From assembly GCA_036897625.1 (NCBI GenBank), contig JAYMTA010000592.1:1-26347 (forward strand): a stretch of DNA of 26,347 nt, in the 5' to 3' direction. The translations under genes were made by a program, and so were the position numbers. How positions within the stretch are numbered: the stretch's first letter is position 1; every line of letters starts with the position of its first letter. Below are positions 11,463 through 19,571 of this stretch, one piece after another. Under the pieces are notes generated by a model. The model had not been told where the DNA came from and searched no databases. It saw nothing but the letters and a program-made list of their open reading frames with translations. Origin of the DNA: Pelargonium cotyledonis. Its lineage: Eukaryota; Streptophyta; Magnoliopsida; Geraniales; Geraniaceae.

Positions 11463-11609
11463 AGGGAAAATTACACATATCTATCTTGAAGTATGCACCT
11501 TTTGCATATACCTATACTAAAGTATGATTTGTTACTTTTGGCTACCCTAAAGTATGTCACAAAACTTTCCGTTCAAATCATAGTATCAAAACACACAATT
11601 ATAGTTTTT
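11463..11609 (+). repeat. Mutator-type terminal sequence, unpaired
   Basis: Starts GGGAAAATTACACATATC and contains GCACCTTTTGCATATACC and TTGGCTACCCTAAAGTATG. The layout parallels the element end at 25978 (ACACCTTTTGCAATGGCTATCCCTA). No matching inverted end is seen to the right, so only one end survives, or the partner is beyond recognition. The next MITE begins directly after it. Confidence 0.45.
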
Positions 11610-11907
11610 TAGGGTTGTGTTTGTGAACCATGATTTGATTTGAAATTCGTCATTTAAAATTTTGGATTTGAAATATTGTATTTCAAATACAAATATAATG
11701 TTTGGGAAACCATCGAATTTAAAATGATAAGGTATGAGCTATCATTTGAAATCTCATTTTCTATGCATGTTTTGAATGCCAATGGATTTGACTCAAATCC
11801 AAATCCAAATTCTTGGGATTCCTAAACACCTCATTTAGCTCAAATCCAGCATTTCAAATCAAATCATATTTCCCACACACCATAGTAGTGTTACCAAACA
11901 AGCTCTA
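11610..11907. mobile_element. Non-autonomous inverted-repeat DNA transposon (MITE)
   Basis: About 300 bp with imperfect ends (left GGGTTGTGTTTGTGAAC, right complement GAGCTTGTTTGGTAAC) and a perfect 17-bp subterminal inverted repeat, ATGATTTGATTTGAAAT, at 11630-11646 and 11851-11867. TA occurs at both edges (11610 and 11906) and may be the target duplication. No coding capacity. The ends resemble generic GGGCTTGTTTGG-type MITE termini, so superfamily stays open between hAT and PIF/Harbinger. Confidence 0.6.
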
Positions 11908-12112
11908 GATGAAGAGCTATATCTCGGCTCATTTGCTCCAAAAGTTTATAATATGTTAATATAAAAATGAGTCTTTCAAATATTTTAATTCATCCATTTC
12001 AAAATGATTGTCCTTGTTCTGTTTCATTTTTGTCCAAAAATGACTATATTTTTTTTATGACATAACGGTTGGATACATGTTATAGTCGGTTACAAAAGTG
12101 TGAATAAAAAAA

Positions 12113-12372
12113 GAAAAATGCTAAATGTCACAATATTTTACAAATTTTTTTGTACAAAGTGACGTGGTAAACATGCGACACGTATATTTTTCATCTTTTT
12201 GTACTTAAAATTAAGTTTCGACAAATAATAGCGCCCGATTTATAAAATATTCTATATATGTGGGGTGTTATGATTAAGCCAAGTCATTGATGAGATAGTT
12301 GATGTGTTATATTTCATTGGCTGACACATTATTTTGTACAAATAATTTTGTAAAACTTTTGGGGGCTCATAA
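12113..12372 (+). mobile_element. MITE copy A (ATGCTAAATGTC family), internally deleted
   Basis: Begins GAAAAATGCTAAATGT and carries family landmarks AAGTTTCGACAAATAAT (12214-12230), AAGTCATTGATGAGATAG (12281-12298) and a degenerate right end near TTTTGGGGGCTCAT. Compared with the copy at 19593 it lacks about 40 bp around the GGCGCGGAACGCC motif. Non-coding. Long imperfect ends suggest a Mutator-like or hAT-like MITE. Confidence 0.75.
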
Positions 12373-12401
12373 AAAAATTACTAGTCCAAAAATCGGAAAA
12401 G

Positions 12402-12729
12402 CAACGCTATATGTCCCAAAAGTTGTATAAAATTATTTGTACAAAATGATGTGTGAGTCAATGGAATATGACACATCAACTATCTCATCAATGACTTGAT
12501 CTAATCATAACATGCCACGTGCCACATGCCACGTGTACATTAGATTTCATAAACCAGGCGCTCCGCGCCAAAAATTCATAGGAGGGTGGTGATATCATAT
12601 ATGTCGAGTTATTATTTGTCGAAACTTAATTTTAATCACAAAAAAATAAAAAATATACGTGTCATGTACAGTGCCACATCACTTTATACAGAAAATTTTA
12701 TACAAAATTTGATACATTTAGCATTTTTC
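12402..12729 (-). mobile_element. MITE copy B, inverted partner of copy A, carries two G-boxes
   Basis: Same family as copy A on the opposite strand. On the plus strand it opens with CGCTATATGTCCCAAAAG, passes CTATCTCATCAATGACTTG, and ends ACATTTAGCATTTTTC at 12714-12729, the exact 16-bp inverse of copy A's start. It has a private insertion with two CACGTG G-boxes (12516-12521 and 12530-12535) that copies A and C lack, and a GC palindrome-like GGCGCTCCGCGCC near 12558. Copies A and B together form a large fold-back with a spacer of about 30 bp. Confidence 0.78.
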
Positions 12730-12831
12730 AAATTGGAATAAGCAGGAGTTGAAAACACTGCTAAAGAGTGAGCTTTGTTCTTTCTGTTGCCCTTCTATTT
12801 TTGTGTTTTGTAAAATAGTCTTTGATAGGTC

Positions 12832-12844
12832 TTTGGCGCGCCAA
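12832..12844 (+). promoter_or_regulatory. Palindromic E2F-like site
   Basis: TTTGGCGCG fits the plant E2F consensus TTTSGCGCS exactly, and the core TTGGCGCGCCAA (12833-12844) is a perfect 12-bp palindrome. It lies about 400 bases before the acyltransferase start codon. Function is inferred from the motif alone; an AscI-like GGCGCGCC core can occur by chance. Confidence 0.4.
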
Positions 12845-13098
12845 TCTCGGCAGGATTTGGAGATGGCCACAGAGAGAACCCACGAAGATGTTAGAGAGAG
12901 AAACAGAGATTTTTGGGTTATGGGTTGGAGAGAGGAGAGGACATTATTGAAAAATTGATAGCATTAATTTGCAGAAGAAGAAAAAGAAGAAGAATTCTGA
13001 GGAAGAGGAGGAGACATCTGGGTTTTGATAATCCATGTAGAATATTTGCTCAAGACAGAGATTGCTGATGTGACAATCCCAATTCAGAGAACCTAGAA

Positions 13099-13120
13099 TA
13101 TAAACACCACAAACCCTAAA
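13099..13120 (+). promoter_or_regulatory. TATA-like box followed by telo-box
   Basis: TATAAAC at 13099 is followed by a telo-box AAACCCTAAA at 13111-13120, a motif common near the transcription start of plant genes. Transcription could begin near 13130, giving a short leader. Alternatively the GA-rich tract at 12880-13015 is transcribed leader and the start is farther upstream. Confidence 0.4.
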
Positions 13121-13241
13121 AAGATCTCATTTTTATGTGGGTGGTGGTGTTTACATTTTGAAAAATAACTCTCTCAGTTCCTCTTGTTGTTCTGATTTGA
13201 TTGAGCAAACCAAATACAAAACAAAATTAGGGCAACAAGGT

Positions 13242-13346
13242 ATGAATGACAGCATAACCAATGGCTCTCTCTGTCAAAGCATGGGCTCTTCCTCCAAATC
13301 CAGACCCAAACCCAGGAGGCTCTATCAAACTTGGAAGGGTAACAAT
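13242..13346 (+). CDS. PAT: Acyltransferase exon 1
   Basis: Encodes residues 1-35, beginning [15 protein letters not shown] and ending in the conserved [10 protein letters not shown]. The donor is AAT|GTAATT at 13347. A short upstream frame (ATG at 13135, eight codons) may lie in the leader. Confidence 0.9.
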
Positions 13347-16300
13347 GTAATTTCTGTTTCTTTCCTTTCCTCTATTTAATTTTCATTTTTTGGTATTGTT
13401 TGTTTTTGCCCCATTTGCCAAGCCTATACTTTGTTCCATTTCCCTATTTTAGAAAATTTAGTGCATATATGAATGAAGTTATGAAGTAATGGAAATTATA
13501 TGGTTTGTTTCAGTTTAAGTGCTCATGATTATTATATGTCATTACAGTTTCCTTTATGATTTCTGTTATATAAGTGAGTGAAGATTGGTTTCAGTTCTGT
13601 CATATGAATTTGGAGTGCTGTAGAGCTTATAAGCGTTTTCTTGTGCTTCGGCTCTTTAAAAAAAATTACTAGTTGTTAACTTTTTGGTAAGAAAGTGATA
13701 AGCATGTAGAGGGTATAAGCATGTTTTGTGTTTTGACCATTTTTAACAAAAAGTTGTTAACTATTTGGTAAGAAAGAGTTGATAAGCTGAAAAAAAAACT
13801 GTTTAATGGTCAAATTGTCTTGGGTTACCTCCAACTTATTTTTTATGGCTAATAAGCAACTCAAAATCATATGAGCTCTTTTAAATTTATTAAACAAGTA
13901 ACTTGGTGAAAAGAGTTGTTTGAATGCTTATAAGCTAGTTTGACCAGCTTATAAGTTAAAACAAACACCCTCTAACAGTTGTATGCTTTTTATTTCTTTG
14001 ACATAAGCTTAACTTTCGAGTTTCGCTTCCCCCCCAACCCCCATTTTAATGTCATTGAGTAGTTTTCTGTTTTGATGAGGAACACAGTTTTCTTCACTTC
14101 TATTGTCATAAGGTGTCCTTGATCCACATATATATGATATTTGGAAATCTCCTTTCAAACTATTTCCATTAATTTATTGTTCATCAAAATCATCTATTGG
14201 ACCAGAGCCTCAACTCACGGATGGTGTTGTGAACATCACTGTGGGAATATTCTTGGAACTTTTGTTCTTAATTCTACAAATGTTTGAATTAAGAGTCATC
14301 GCATGCAACTAAACGGCACATGATTAATAAATATGATCTAGAAGGAATTGTACATTTCGTTATAAATGTCTACCATTGATGGAGCTTCTCTTTGTCATGC
14401 CAGAAGTTTTTGTGTGGCGGTAGACTGGTCTTTGGTCCTGATGGTTCATCCTTGTATTTAACTTCATTTCTAATTGGAGCTCCAGCGTTAGCGTTCTGCA
14501 TAAAAATGCTAGTTGCTGTCAAAGACTATGAACCTCGTTTTGGCTATCCTGTACTGTATGGGGCATGGACTATCACTTTTCTGGTTGGTAAAATAAAGTT
14601 CTCTTGAAGTTAACAACATATATGTTTACTGAAATAATTAAGGGTTAAATAGTTTGATATACTGAACATACTTTTTCTTTGTTTATAGTTTTAGTCCTTA
14701 ATTAGGGCTTTCCATTGTTATAGCCCTTAGACTACATAGTCAAGTTTTTATTTTACCCTCTGAAACCTGTTACAACCAGTTTCCTACCGTCGTGTCAGTA
14801 AAAATGCCACATCAACAGATGAGTCGGCACTAAAGAAATCCCTGTTGTTTTTGAGTTCATACCCCTAAATTTGTCATTTTTTCCCCTACCCACTAATATT
14901 TGCTACAGTCGGCTTCTCTCTGTCAAATCATAGATATGTTATGTTAGTGAAGCACTAAAGCATGTTAGGAAACTAAATCTACAGTGGTTTGTATTTTATT
15001 TGACTTTCCCGAAAGGTAAAGGGCCAAAATGATGTTATTTTGAGTGAGAACAAAAGAAAAAACTTATACCACGTCTCTCTGAAGGAGTTAAAAACTCAAA
15101 AACAAAAGTTAGGGCCTAAATCTTAAAAAAGTGATAGCCAAGTGGTTTCCTTAGTGTTGACGTGCTGTAGGAAACTGGTTGTAGCATGTTTTAGGGGTAA
15201 ACTAAAAACTTGACCAGTCTAGAAGCTAAAACAATGAAAAACGCAAATTATGAGCTAAAGTTCAAAAGAAATTACGTTCGGAGAGTATCAAACCATTTTA
15301 CCTAATAACTAATGAGCTTCTAACTTGACTATTTGATGATTTGTGCAGGATTTCGTGTTTCTCTTCCTGACGTCTGGTAGAGATCCCGGGATAATCCCAA
15401 GGAGTCGCAAGTCACAGGAGTCAGATGACCCATTTTTGCGCAGTAGCCGATCCATGGAATGGGTCAATGAAAGAGTTCCTCATCTTAGAGTGCCACGAAC
15501 TAAGGATATAATGGTCAATGGGCAAACAATTAAAGTGAAGTTCTGCGAAACCTGTTTAATTTATCGTCCACCACGTGCTTCTCATTGTTCAATCTGTAAC
15601 AACTGTGTGCAGAGGTTTGATCACCACTGCCCATGGGTGGGTCAGTGCATCGCTTTAGTAAGTTATTGCTTCACTTAACTCTATCTAAACAGGATATTGC
15701 ATTTTTTGTTGTGTGTACCATTTACTTGAATTTATCTGGTTATATTCAAGTTCTTTTGAAATGTAAAGATGTAGATTTGCAGTAGCAACCTCATCATTGT
15801 TTCTGTAGTTTGTTTCTCTTAAATTCCGTAAAGAAGGATTTATTTATGTATTGCTGTCTTAAACAGCTGGTTTGTTTAGTTTTGATTATATATATTGCTC
15901 ATTAGTGTGCTTAATTGAGTCCCTAAAATAACATAACATGCATTTGGCCTCCATTTTAAATCAGTTATTATGCATTGGAAGTCCCCACCTAATGTATTGT
16001 TATGTATTTTCCTATTCGGTTTACTGAACATTTTAAAGATTTAATGTGATATATTAGGTAGTATATATGCAAATGTAAGTTTTTGAACTAGTTTCGACTT
16101 TCGAGAGATTTTACGTACAATCTATTTGAACACAAGATTGATTTTGTATGATGTCAGATTGAGTAATATCATATAGATGCACATGGCAGCAAACTCACAT
16201 TTTATGAATGTATACTCGATAGGTTGAAAATGGTGTTTTTTAACATGTTAAGTAAATGCCCTGTTTTCATCCTTTGTCAGGCACTTCTTCGATTTGTGTA

Positions 16301-18506
16301 TTTTGTGACCACATATTTGAATAATCTTGAAATTTAAAAAAATTTGTCCTTGATTTAAATCGTTGAAAAGTGATGTCGTAGACTTGAGTTTATTTATTTG
16401 TTTGTTGCAAGAAACTAAGTAATCTCTTCCATGGTGATTATTGCAGCGCAACTATCCATTCTTCATATGCTTTATATCCTCATCAACGTTCTTGTGCATG
16501 TATGTCTTCGTGTTTTCTTGTGTCAACATTTTTCAACAAAAGGGTGACTTGTATACCGTCATGGCAGAAGATATCCTGTCAGTTATTCTTATTGTATATT
16601 GCTTCATTGCTGTCTGGTTTGTCGGAGGGCTCACAGTTTTTCATTTTTATCTGATCTGCACAAACCAGGTTAGCTTCTTGCTGTCCATATATATATATAT
16701 TCAAAACTAGTACAAAAGTTTGTTGATACCATACCATGGGTATGTGTATAAAAGTTTGGATTGTTTTTCATTTATTTATCATATCTTCAATTTGAAAAAC
16801 AGAATGCAAACTCGTGATATCATATGTTTCCCTTTGATTTGATTCTCTCCTTAATTGATGGCTCATATTGCCTGAATTATATTGCAAATTTATCAGCAAT
16901 GGAATATCTACTTGCAGTTTCTATAACAGTCTCTTTTCATGTTTATGATGACAAAAAACACTTTTATACTATGTTTGAATTTGATAAAAGTTATAGGGAA
17001 ATGTAATATGCAAAATAACACTACCTCTGTTCCAAAATGAGTGTCCACTGTATGCTTTTTGTATAAATAAAAATTCCAAAATGAGTTCCATTTTCTATAT
17101 AGGTTAGTTTATTATGCATGAATTACCATCAATTTAAGTTAGAACCCTTTGAGTTTGTTATAATAATAGTATATGGGGTACAAGGAGAAGAGCTTAACAC
17201 TCTTACTAACTCATTATTAATTTTTACGAAAAATGGAAAGTGGACTCTCATTTTGGGATGAAGGGAGTAGTTACTAAGACCGACTTACGAGTTACTCCCT
17301 CCGTCCCAAAATTAGTGTTCTTTCTATTTTAAGAAAAATTAAGAAGAAATTAATTAGTGTTGTATATTTTCTCATCTATCCCATAGACATGTGTTCTAAC
17401 AAATTTGCAAGTGAAACTGGACACTTATTTTGGGATGGATGGAGTAATTTTTGCCACCTACTTTTCTTTCCCGCAATATTTCCAAGCTCCAAACTTAGCA
17501 TTAAAAAACTCATGAGAGAAGGATACCTGTATTCTGCATTAGGTATATCAATAAGTCACACAACTTTTAACCAACTTAGAACACTTATTTTGACCTTTTA
17601 AAACATTTCAGACAATGCATTAACTAGCGATTGTATTACTCCCCCGAATGAGTTCATGTTTCTCTAAAAAAATTGTTCCAAAATAAGCATTATGTTATCC
17701 TCTTTTCTTTTAGAAAGTTAGTTATACATGAATTATCAATATATCCCTGGAAAAAGTTAGTTAGAACCCTTTGAGTTGGTTACGAGTTGTTTATAAGAAA
17801 ATGTCCAACACTAAGTAACTTCTTAATTATTTTCCAGAGAAGGAATACTACACTCATTTGGAACAGGGAGTATTTTTTTGTAATAACTCACTTCTTATTG
17901 TACAACTAAACATGATTTATGTCTATTTATGTAGTTTGGTTGTAGATATTATTGACCTCAGTATTTAACTACCAATTCAAGTCTCAAATTTTGGGTTTTG
18001 CCTCCTCACAGACGACTTATGAGAATTTTCGCTACCGCTATGATAGGAATAAAAATCCATATAGTAGGGGGATGGTAAAGAACTTCAGAGAACTCTTTTT
18101 CTTTAAAATACCTCGTTCAAAGGTCAATTTCCGGGCATGGGTCAATGAAGAAGACATTTCCGTGATGGGTTCCATGCGTTCAGATTTTGATGGAAGCTAT
18201 TTCGGTTCAAGAAGGAATTTTAACTTTGAAACGAGACCAAAGATGGGCAAGCAAGGTAGCATGCAACTTCCAAAGATTTTGCAGAATTTGGATTACGGTA
18301 ATATTGATGATGATGATGACGATGATAATCGGTTGAAGAAGAATGGGAGCGGTGTAGATGATTTATTCCAAAATGTCCAACTTTCAGCACCAAGTTCACA
18401 GCGAAACTCCACTGATGCATCCCCTGCTGTAGCTGAAAAACACGCACAAGATGGTAGCTTTAATACTAATTCTACCAACAAAATGGTATTGCTTTTAATT
18501 CTCTAG
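13242..18506 (+). CDS. PAT: DHHC-type protein S-acyltransferase, PAT04-like (five coding exons)
   Basis: Palmitoylates cysteines of membrane-associated proteins using acyl-CoA; plant relatives sit in Golgi, endosomal or plasma membranes. Coding exons are 13242-13346, 14404-14583, 15349-15657, 16447-16668 and 18012-18506, all joined in phase 0, giving about 436 residues (my recollection for the Arabidopsis relative is somewhat longer). Order: YQTWKGNN near 28-35, [13 protein letters not shown] (36-48), membrane segments near 51-73, 84-103, 203-226 and 242-267, [11 protein letters not shown] (103-113), zinc-binding cysteine-rich domain with catalytic DHHC (186-189), TTYE (273-276), then a hydrophilic tail with seven aspartates. 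All zinc and catalytic residues are present. The start is the first in-frame ATG after an upstream stop; MGSSSKSRP at residue 15 is an alternative. The tail may end differently by splicing (see 18486-19108). The resemblance is closest to the PAT01-04 group. Confidence 0.95.
13347..14403 (+). other. Acyltransferase intron 1
   Basis: GT-AG intron of 1057 bp ending CATGCCAG. AT-rich, with no clear transposon ends. It contains two similar AAGAAAGTGATAAGC/AAGAAAGAGTTGATAAGC stretches (13690 and 13770) and a loosely inverted AGCTTATAAG-type motif (13627 and 13937), which may be worn MITE remains. Confidence 0.75.
14404..14583 (+). CDS. PAT: Acyltransferase exon 2
   Basis: Encodes residues 36-95, [19 protein letters not shown] through YGAWTITFL. 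Holds the first membrane segment and half of the second. The donor needed to keep the frame is CTG|GTTGGT at 14584; a stronger-looking GTAAAA lies four bases on at 14588. Confidence 0.9.
14642..15303. mobile_element. Mutator-type MITE filling intron 2
   Basis: 662 bp with long imperfect inverted ends. Left starts GGGTTAAATAG and continues through TAATTAGGGC to ACAACCAGTTTCCTAC (14772-14787). The right end, read inverted, starts AGGTAAAATGG and includes the same ACAACCAGTTTCCTAC. The flanks AATAATTAA (14633-14641) and AATAACTAA (15304-15312) match at 8 of 9 bases, the 9-bp target duplication of Mutator-like elements. No coding capacity. It occupies all but about 100 bp of the 765-bp intron, so the intron was small before insertion. 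Confidence 0.88.
15349..15657 (+). CDS. PAT: Acyltransferase exon 3 (catalytic domain)
   Basis: Encodes residues 96-198: rest of membrane segment 2, [29 protein letters not shown], and the cysteine-rich domain [18 protein letters not shown] to [14 protein letters not shown]. Cysteines at 161, 164, 175, 178, 181, 189 and 195 and the CCHC-type zinc ligands are in place. Donor TTA|GTAAGT at 15658 is a consensus site. Confidence 0.95.
15658..16446 (+). other. Acyltransferase intron 3
   Basis: GT-AG intron of 789 bp ending TATTGCAG. T-rich and without recognisable inserted elements. Confidence 0.8.
16447..16668 (+). CDS. PAT: Acyltransferase exon 4
   Basis: Encodes residues 199-272: [20 protein letters not shown] (membrane segment 3), a loop [17 protein letters not shown], then [20 protein letters not shown] (segment 4) and CTNQ. 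Donor CAG|GTTAGC at 16669. Confidence 0.93.
17021..17267. mobile_element. Stowaway-like MITE 1 in intron 4
   Basis: Left end CTACCTCTGTTCCAAAATGA and right end TCATTTTGGGATGAAGGGAG are inverted copies of the common plant CTCCCTCCGTCCCAAAATGA terminus; TA follows at 17268. Internal GTTAGAACCCTTTGAGTT is shared with MITE 3. Non-coding. Confidence 0.85.
17295..17444. mobile_element. Stowaway-like MITE 2 in intron 4
   Basis: 150 bp with ends CTCCCTCCGTCCCAAAATTA and TTATTTTGGGATGGATGGAG, flanked on both sides by TA (17293-17294, 17445-17446), as expected for Tc1/mariner-type MITEs. Shorter internal body than its neighbours; lies only 27 bp after MITE 1. Confidence 0.9.
17639..17870. mobile_element. 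Stowaway-like MITE 3 in intron 4
   Basis: Left end CTCCCCCGAATGAG (degenerate), right end CTCATTTGGAACAGGGAG, TA on both sides (17637, 17871). Shares CATGAATTA and GTTAGAACCCTTTGAGTT with MITE 1, so both come from one subfamily. Confidence 0.82.
18012..18506 (+). CDS. PAT: Acyltransferase exon 5 (C-terminal tail)
   Basis: Encodes residues 273-436: [20 protein letters not shown], then [20 protein letters not shown] (the conserved amphipathic C-terminal region after segment 4), [14 protein letters not shown] followed by seven Asp, and a Ser/Asn-rich tail. Acceptor CTCACAG|ACG. The unspliced reading ends NKMVLLLIL; splicing at 18486 would end it NKMV. Confidence 0.92.
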   Translation, partial: TTYENFRYRYDRNKNPYSRGMVKNFRELFFFKIPRSKVNFRAWVNEEDISVMGSMRSDFDGSYFGSRRNFNFETRPKMGKQGSMQLPKILQNLDYGNIDDDDDDDNRLKKNGSGVDDLFQNVQLSAPSSQRNSTDASPAVAEKHAQDGSFNTNSTNKMVLLLIL

Positions 18507-19108
18507 TTTAGTCTTAACTTTCTTCTGAAATTATGGTGTAGTTTCATGGTTTCATCATATACATTTACGGGTAAAAATTACACTAGATGCTTGAGTATAA
18601 TAACCTCCTTACCCTAGATGCTTCAATACCTCGTGTTTCTATTTAATTTAGAAAGTTTTACTCTGGACGAACATGAATGAGCACGACTTAATGTACACAC
18701 GACCCAACTCACCAGGAGTTGAACGCATGACCTTCCACATGACGGTGAGTCATGACCATTGAGTACCCCTTAGGGGACCAGTAGCAACTTTTGCTTGTTG
18801 CTAAAACTAGACTAAAGATATCGGAAATGGTTATAGGTTTCTCTCTCTCAACTTTGCAATATTTTAGAATTTGCAAAACTGTAGGAGTCTTACATGTATG
18901 ATGCTGAGTTTTGCTCCATTTTTGTCAGAAATACGTGTTACCATAAAGCATTTGTTTATTTTCAAGTGAATCCTTTTAAACGTTTTAAATCGTACGCATT
19001 TTATTCCCGACATGTGCATCATTACATCAAACTACACGAGACTTCCAAACCAAACTCTCTGAAAACAATAAAACGTGCGCACTTTGAATTTGATCTGCAT
19101 CGTTACAG
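18486..19108 (+). other. Possible terminal intron of the acyltransferase gene
   Basis: ATG|GTATTG at 18486 and GTTACAG|GTTTGAG at 19108 would form a 623-bp GT-AG intron. After joining, the next codons are GTT TGA, so the protein would end NKMV and 19109 to about 19540 would be mostly untranslated 3' sequence. The interval is AT-rich and non-coding, as an intron would be. Transcript data would decide. Confidence 0.5.
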
Positions 19109-19114
19109 GTTTGA

Positions 19115-19571
19115 GAACATAAGGGAGAAGAATGGACAAACATGAAATGGTTTGCGGAGGGAAGTACGAGGGGCTCTTGATTTTGTTTGTATGACGAAAA
19201 AAATGGAAGTGAACAAAATGAAATCAAGTTTCGTTGGCCGCACGTTAAAGCTGTTACATGCTAGAAGTTTTAACCTGTATTTGATGCACAAAAGTTGAGG
19301 ATCAAAGAGTGAAGGTGTTGGAAAATGTTTGATGTTTTTTTTTCTGCATTTGGAACTCTCTAAATTGAGTTTATTTAATTGATTGTTGTAGATAATGTAA
19401 AGTTGATACGATAGGCATTTCATAGAGATTTGGCATCTCTCCATCAAAGAATGAATTGAAGGGCCAAGAGAAAAGGATAGATATTGTGTTATGAATTGTT
19501 GCACAAATGAATGATAAGATATTTGTTAGTTGTTGACTACCTTCTCTCTTCTTTTTCCTTTCTTTTCTTTT
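19115..19571 (+). other. Likely 3' untranslated region and gene end
   Basis: T-rich, GAA/TGA-scattered sequence after either stop choice, with weak poly(A)-signal-like AATGAATGATAAG near 19506. No perfect AATAAA in a convincing place. The next mobile element begins at 19572. Confidence 0.45.

Noticed and set aside
16441-17006. Extra exon at 16824-17006 of the acyltransferase
   Set aside because: The family continues directly from CTNQ to TTYENF; the intervening frame has no counterpart and lies in the intron.
17952-18011. Upstream extension of exon 5
   Set aside because: The open frame starts earlier, but CTCACAG at 18005-18011 is the acceptor that joins Q to TTYE as in the family.
18220-18481. 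Minus-strand frames opposite exon 5
   Set aside because: Their His and Ser runs are antisense of the GAT (Asp) repeat in the acyltransferase exon.
19103-19504. 133-codon minus-strand frame
   Set aside because: Antisense to the likely 3' untranslated end of the acyltransferase gene; no recognisable protein.
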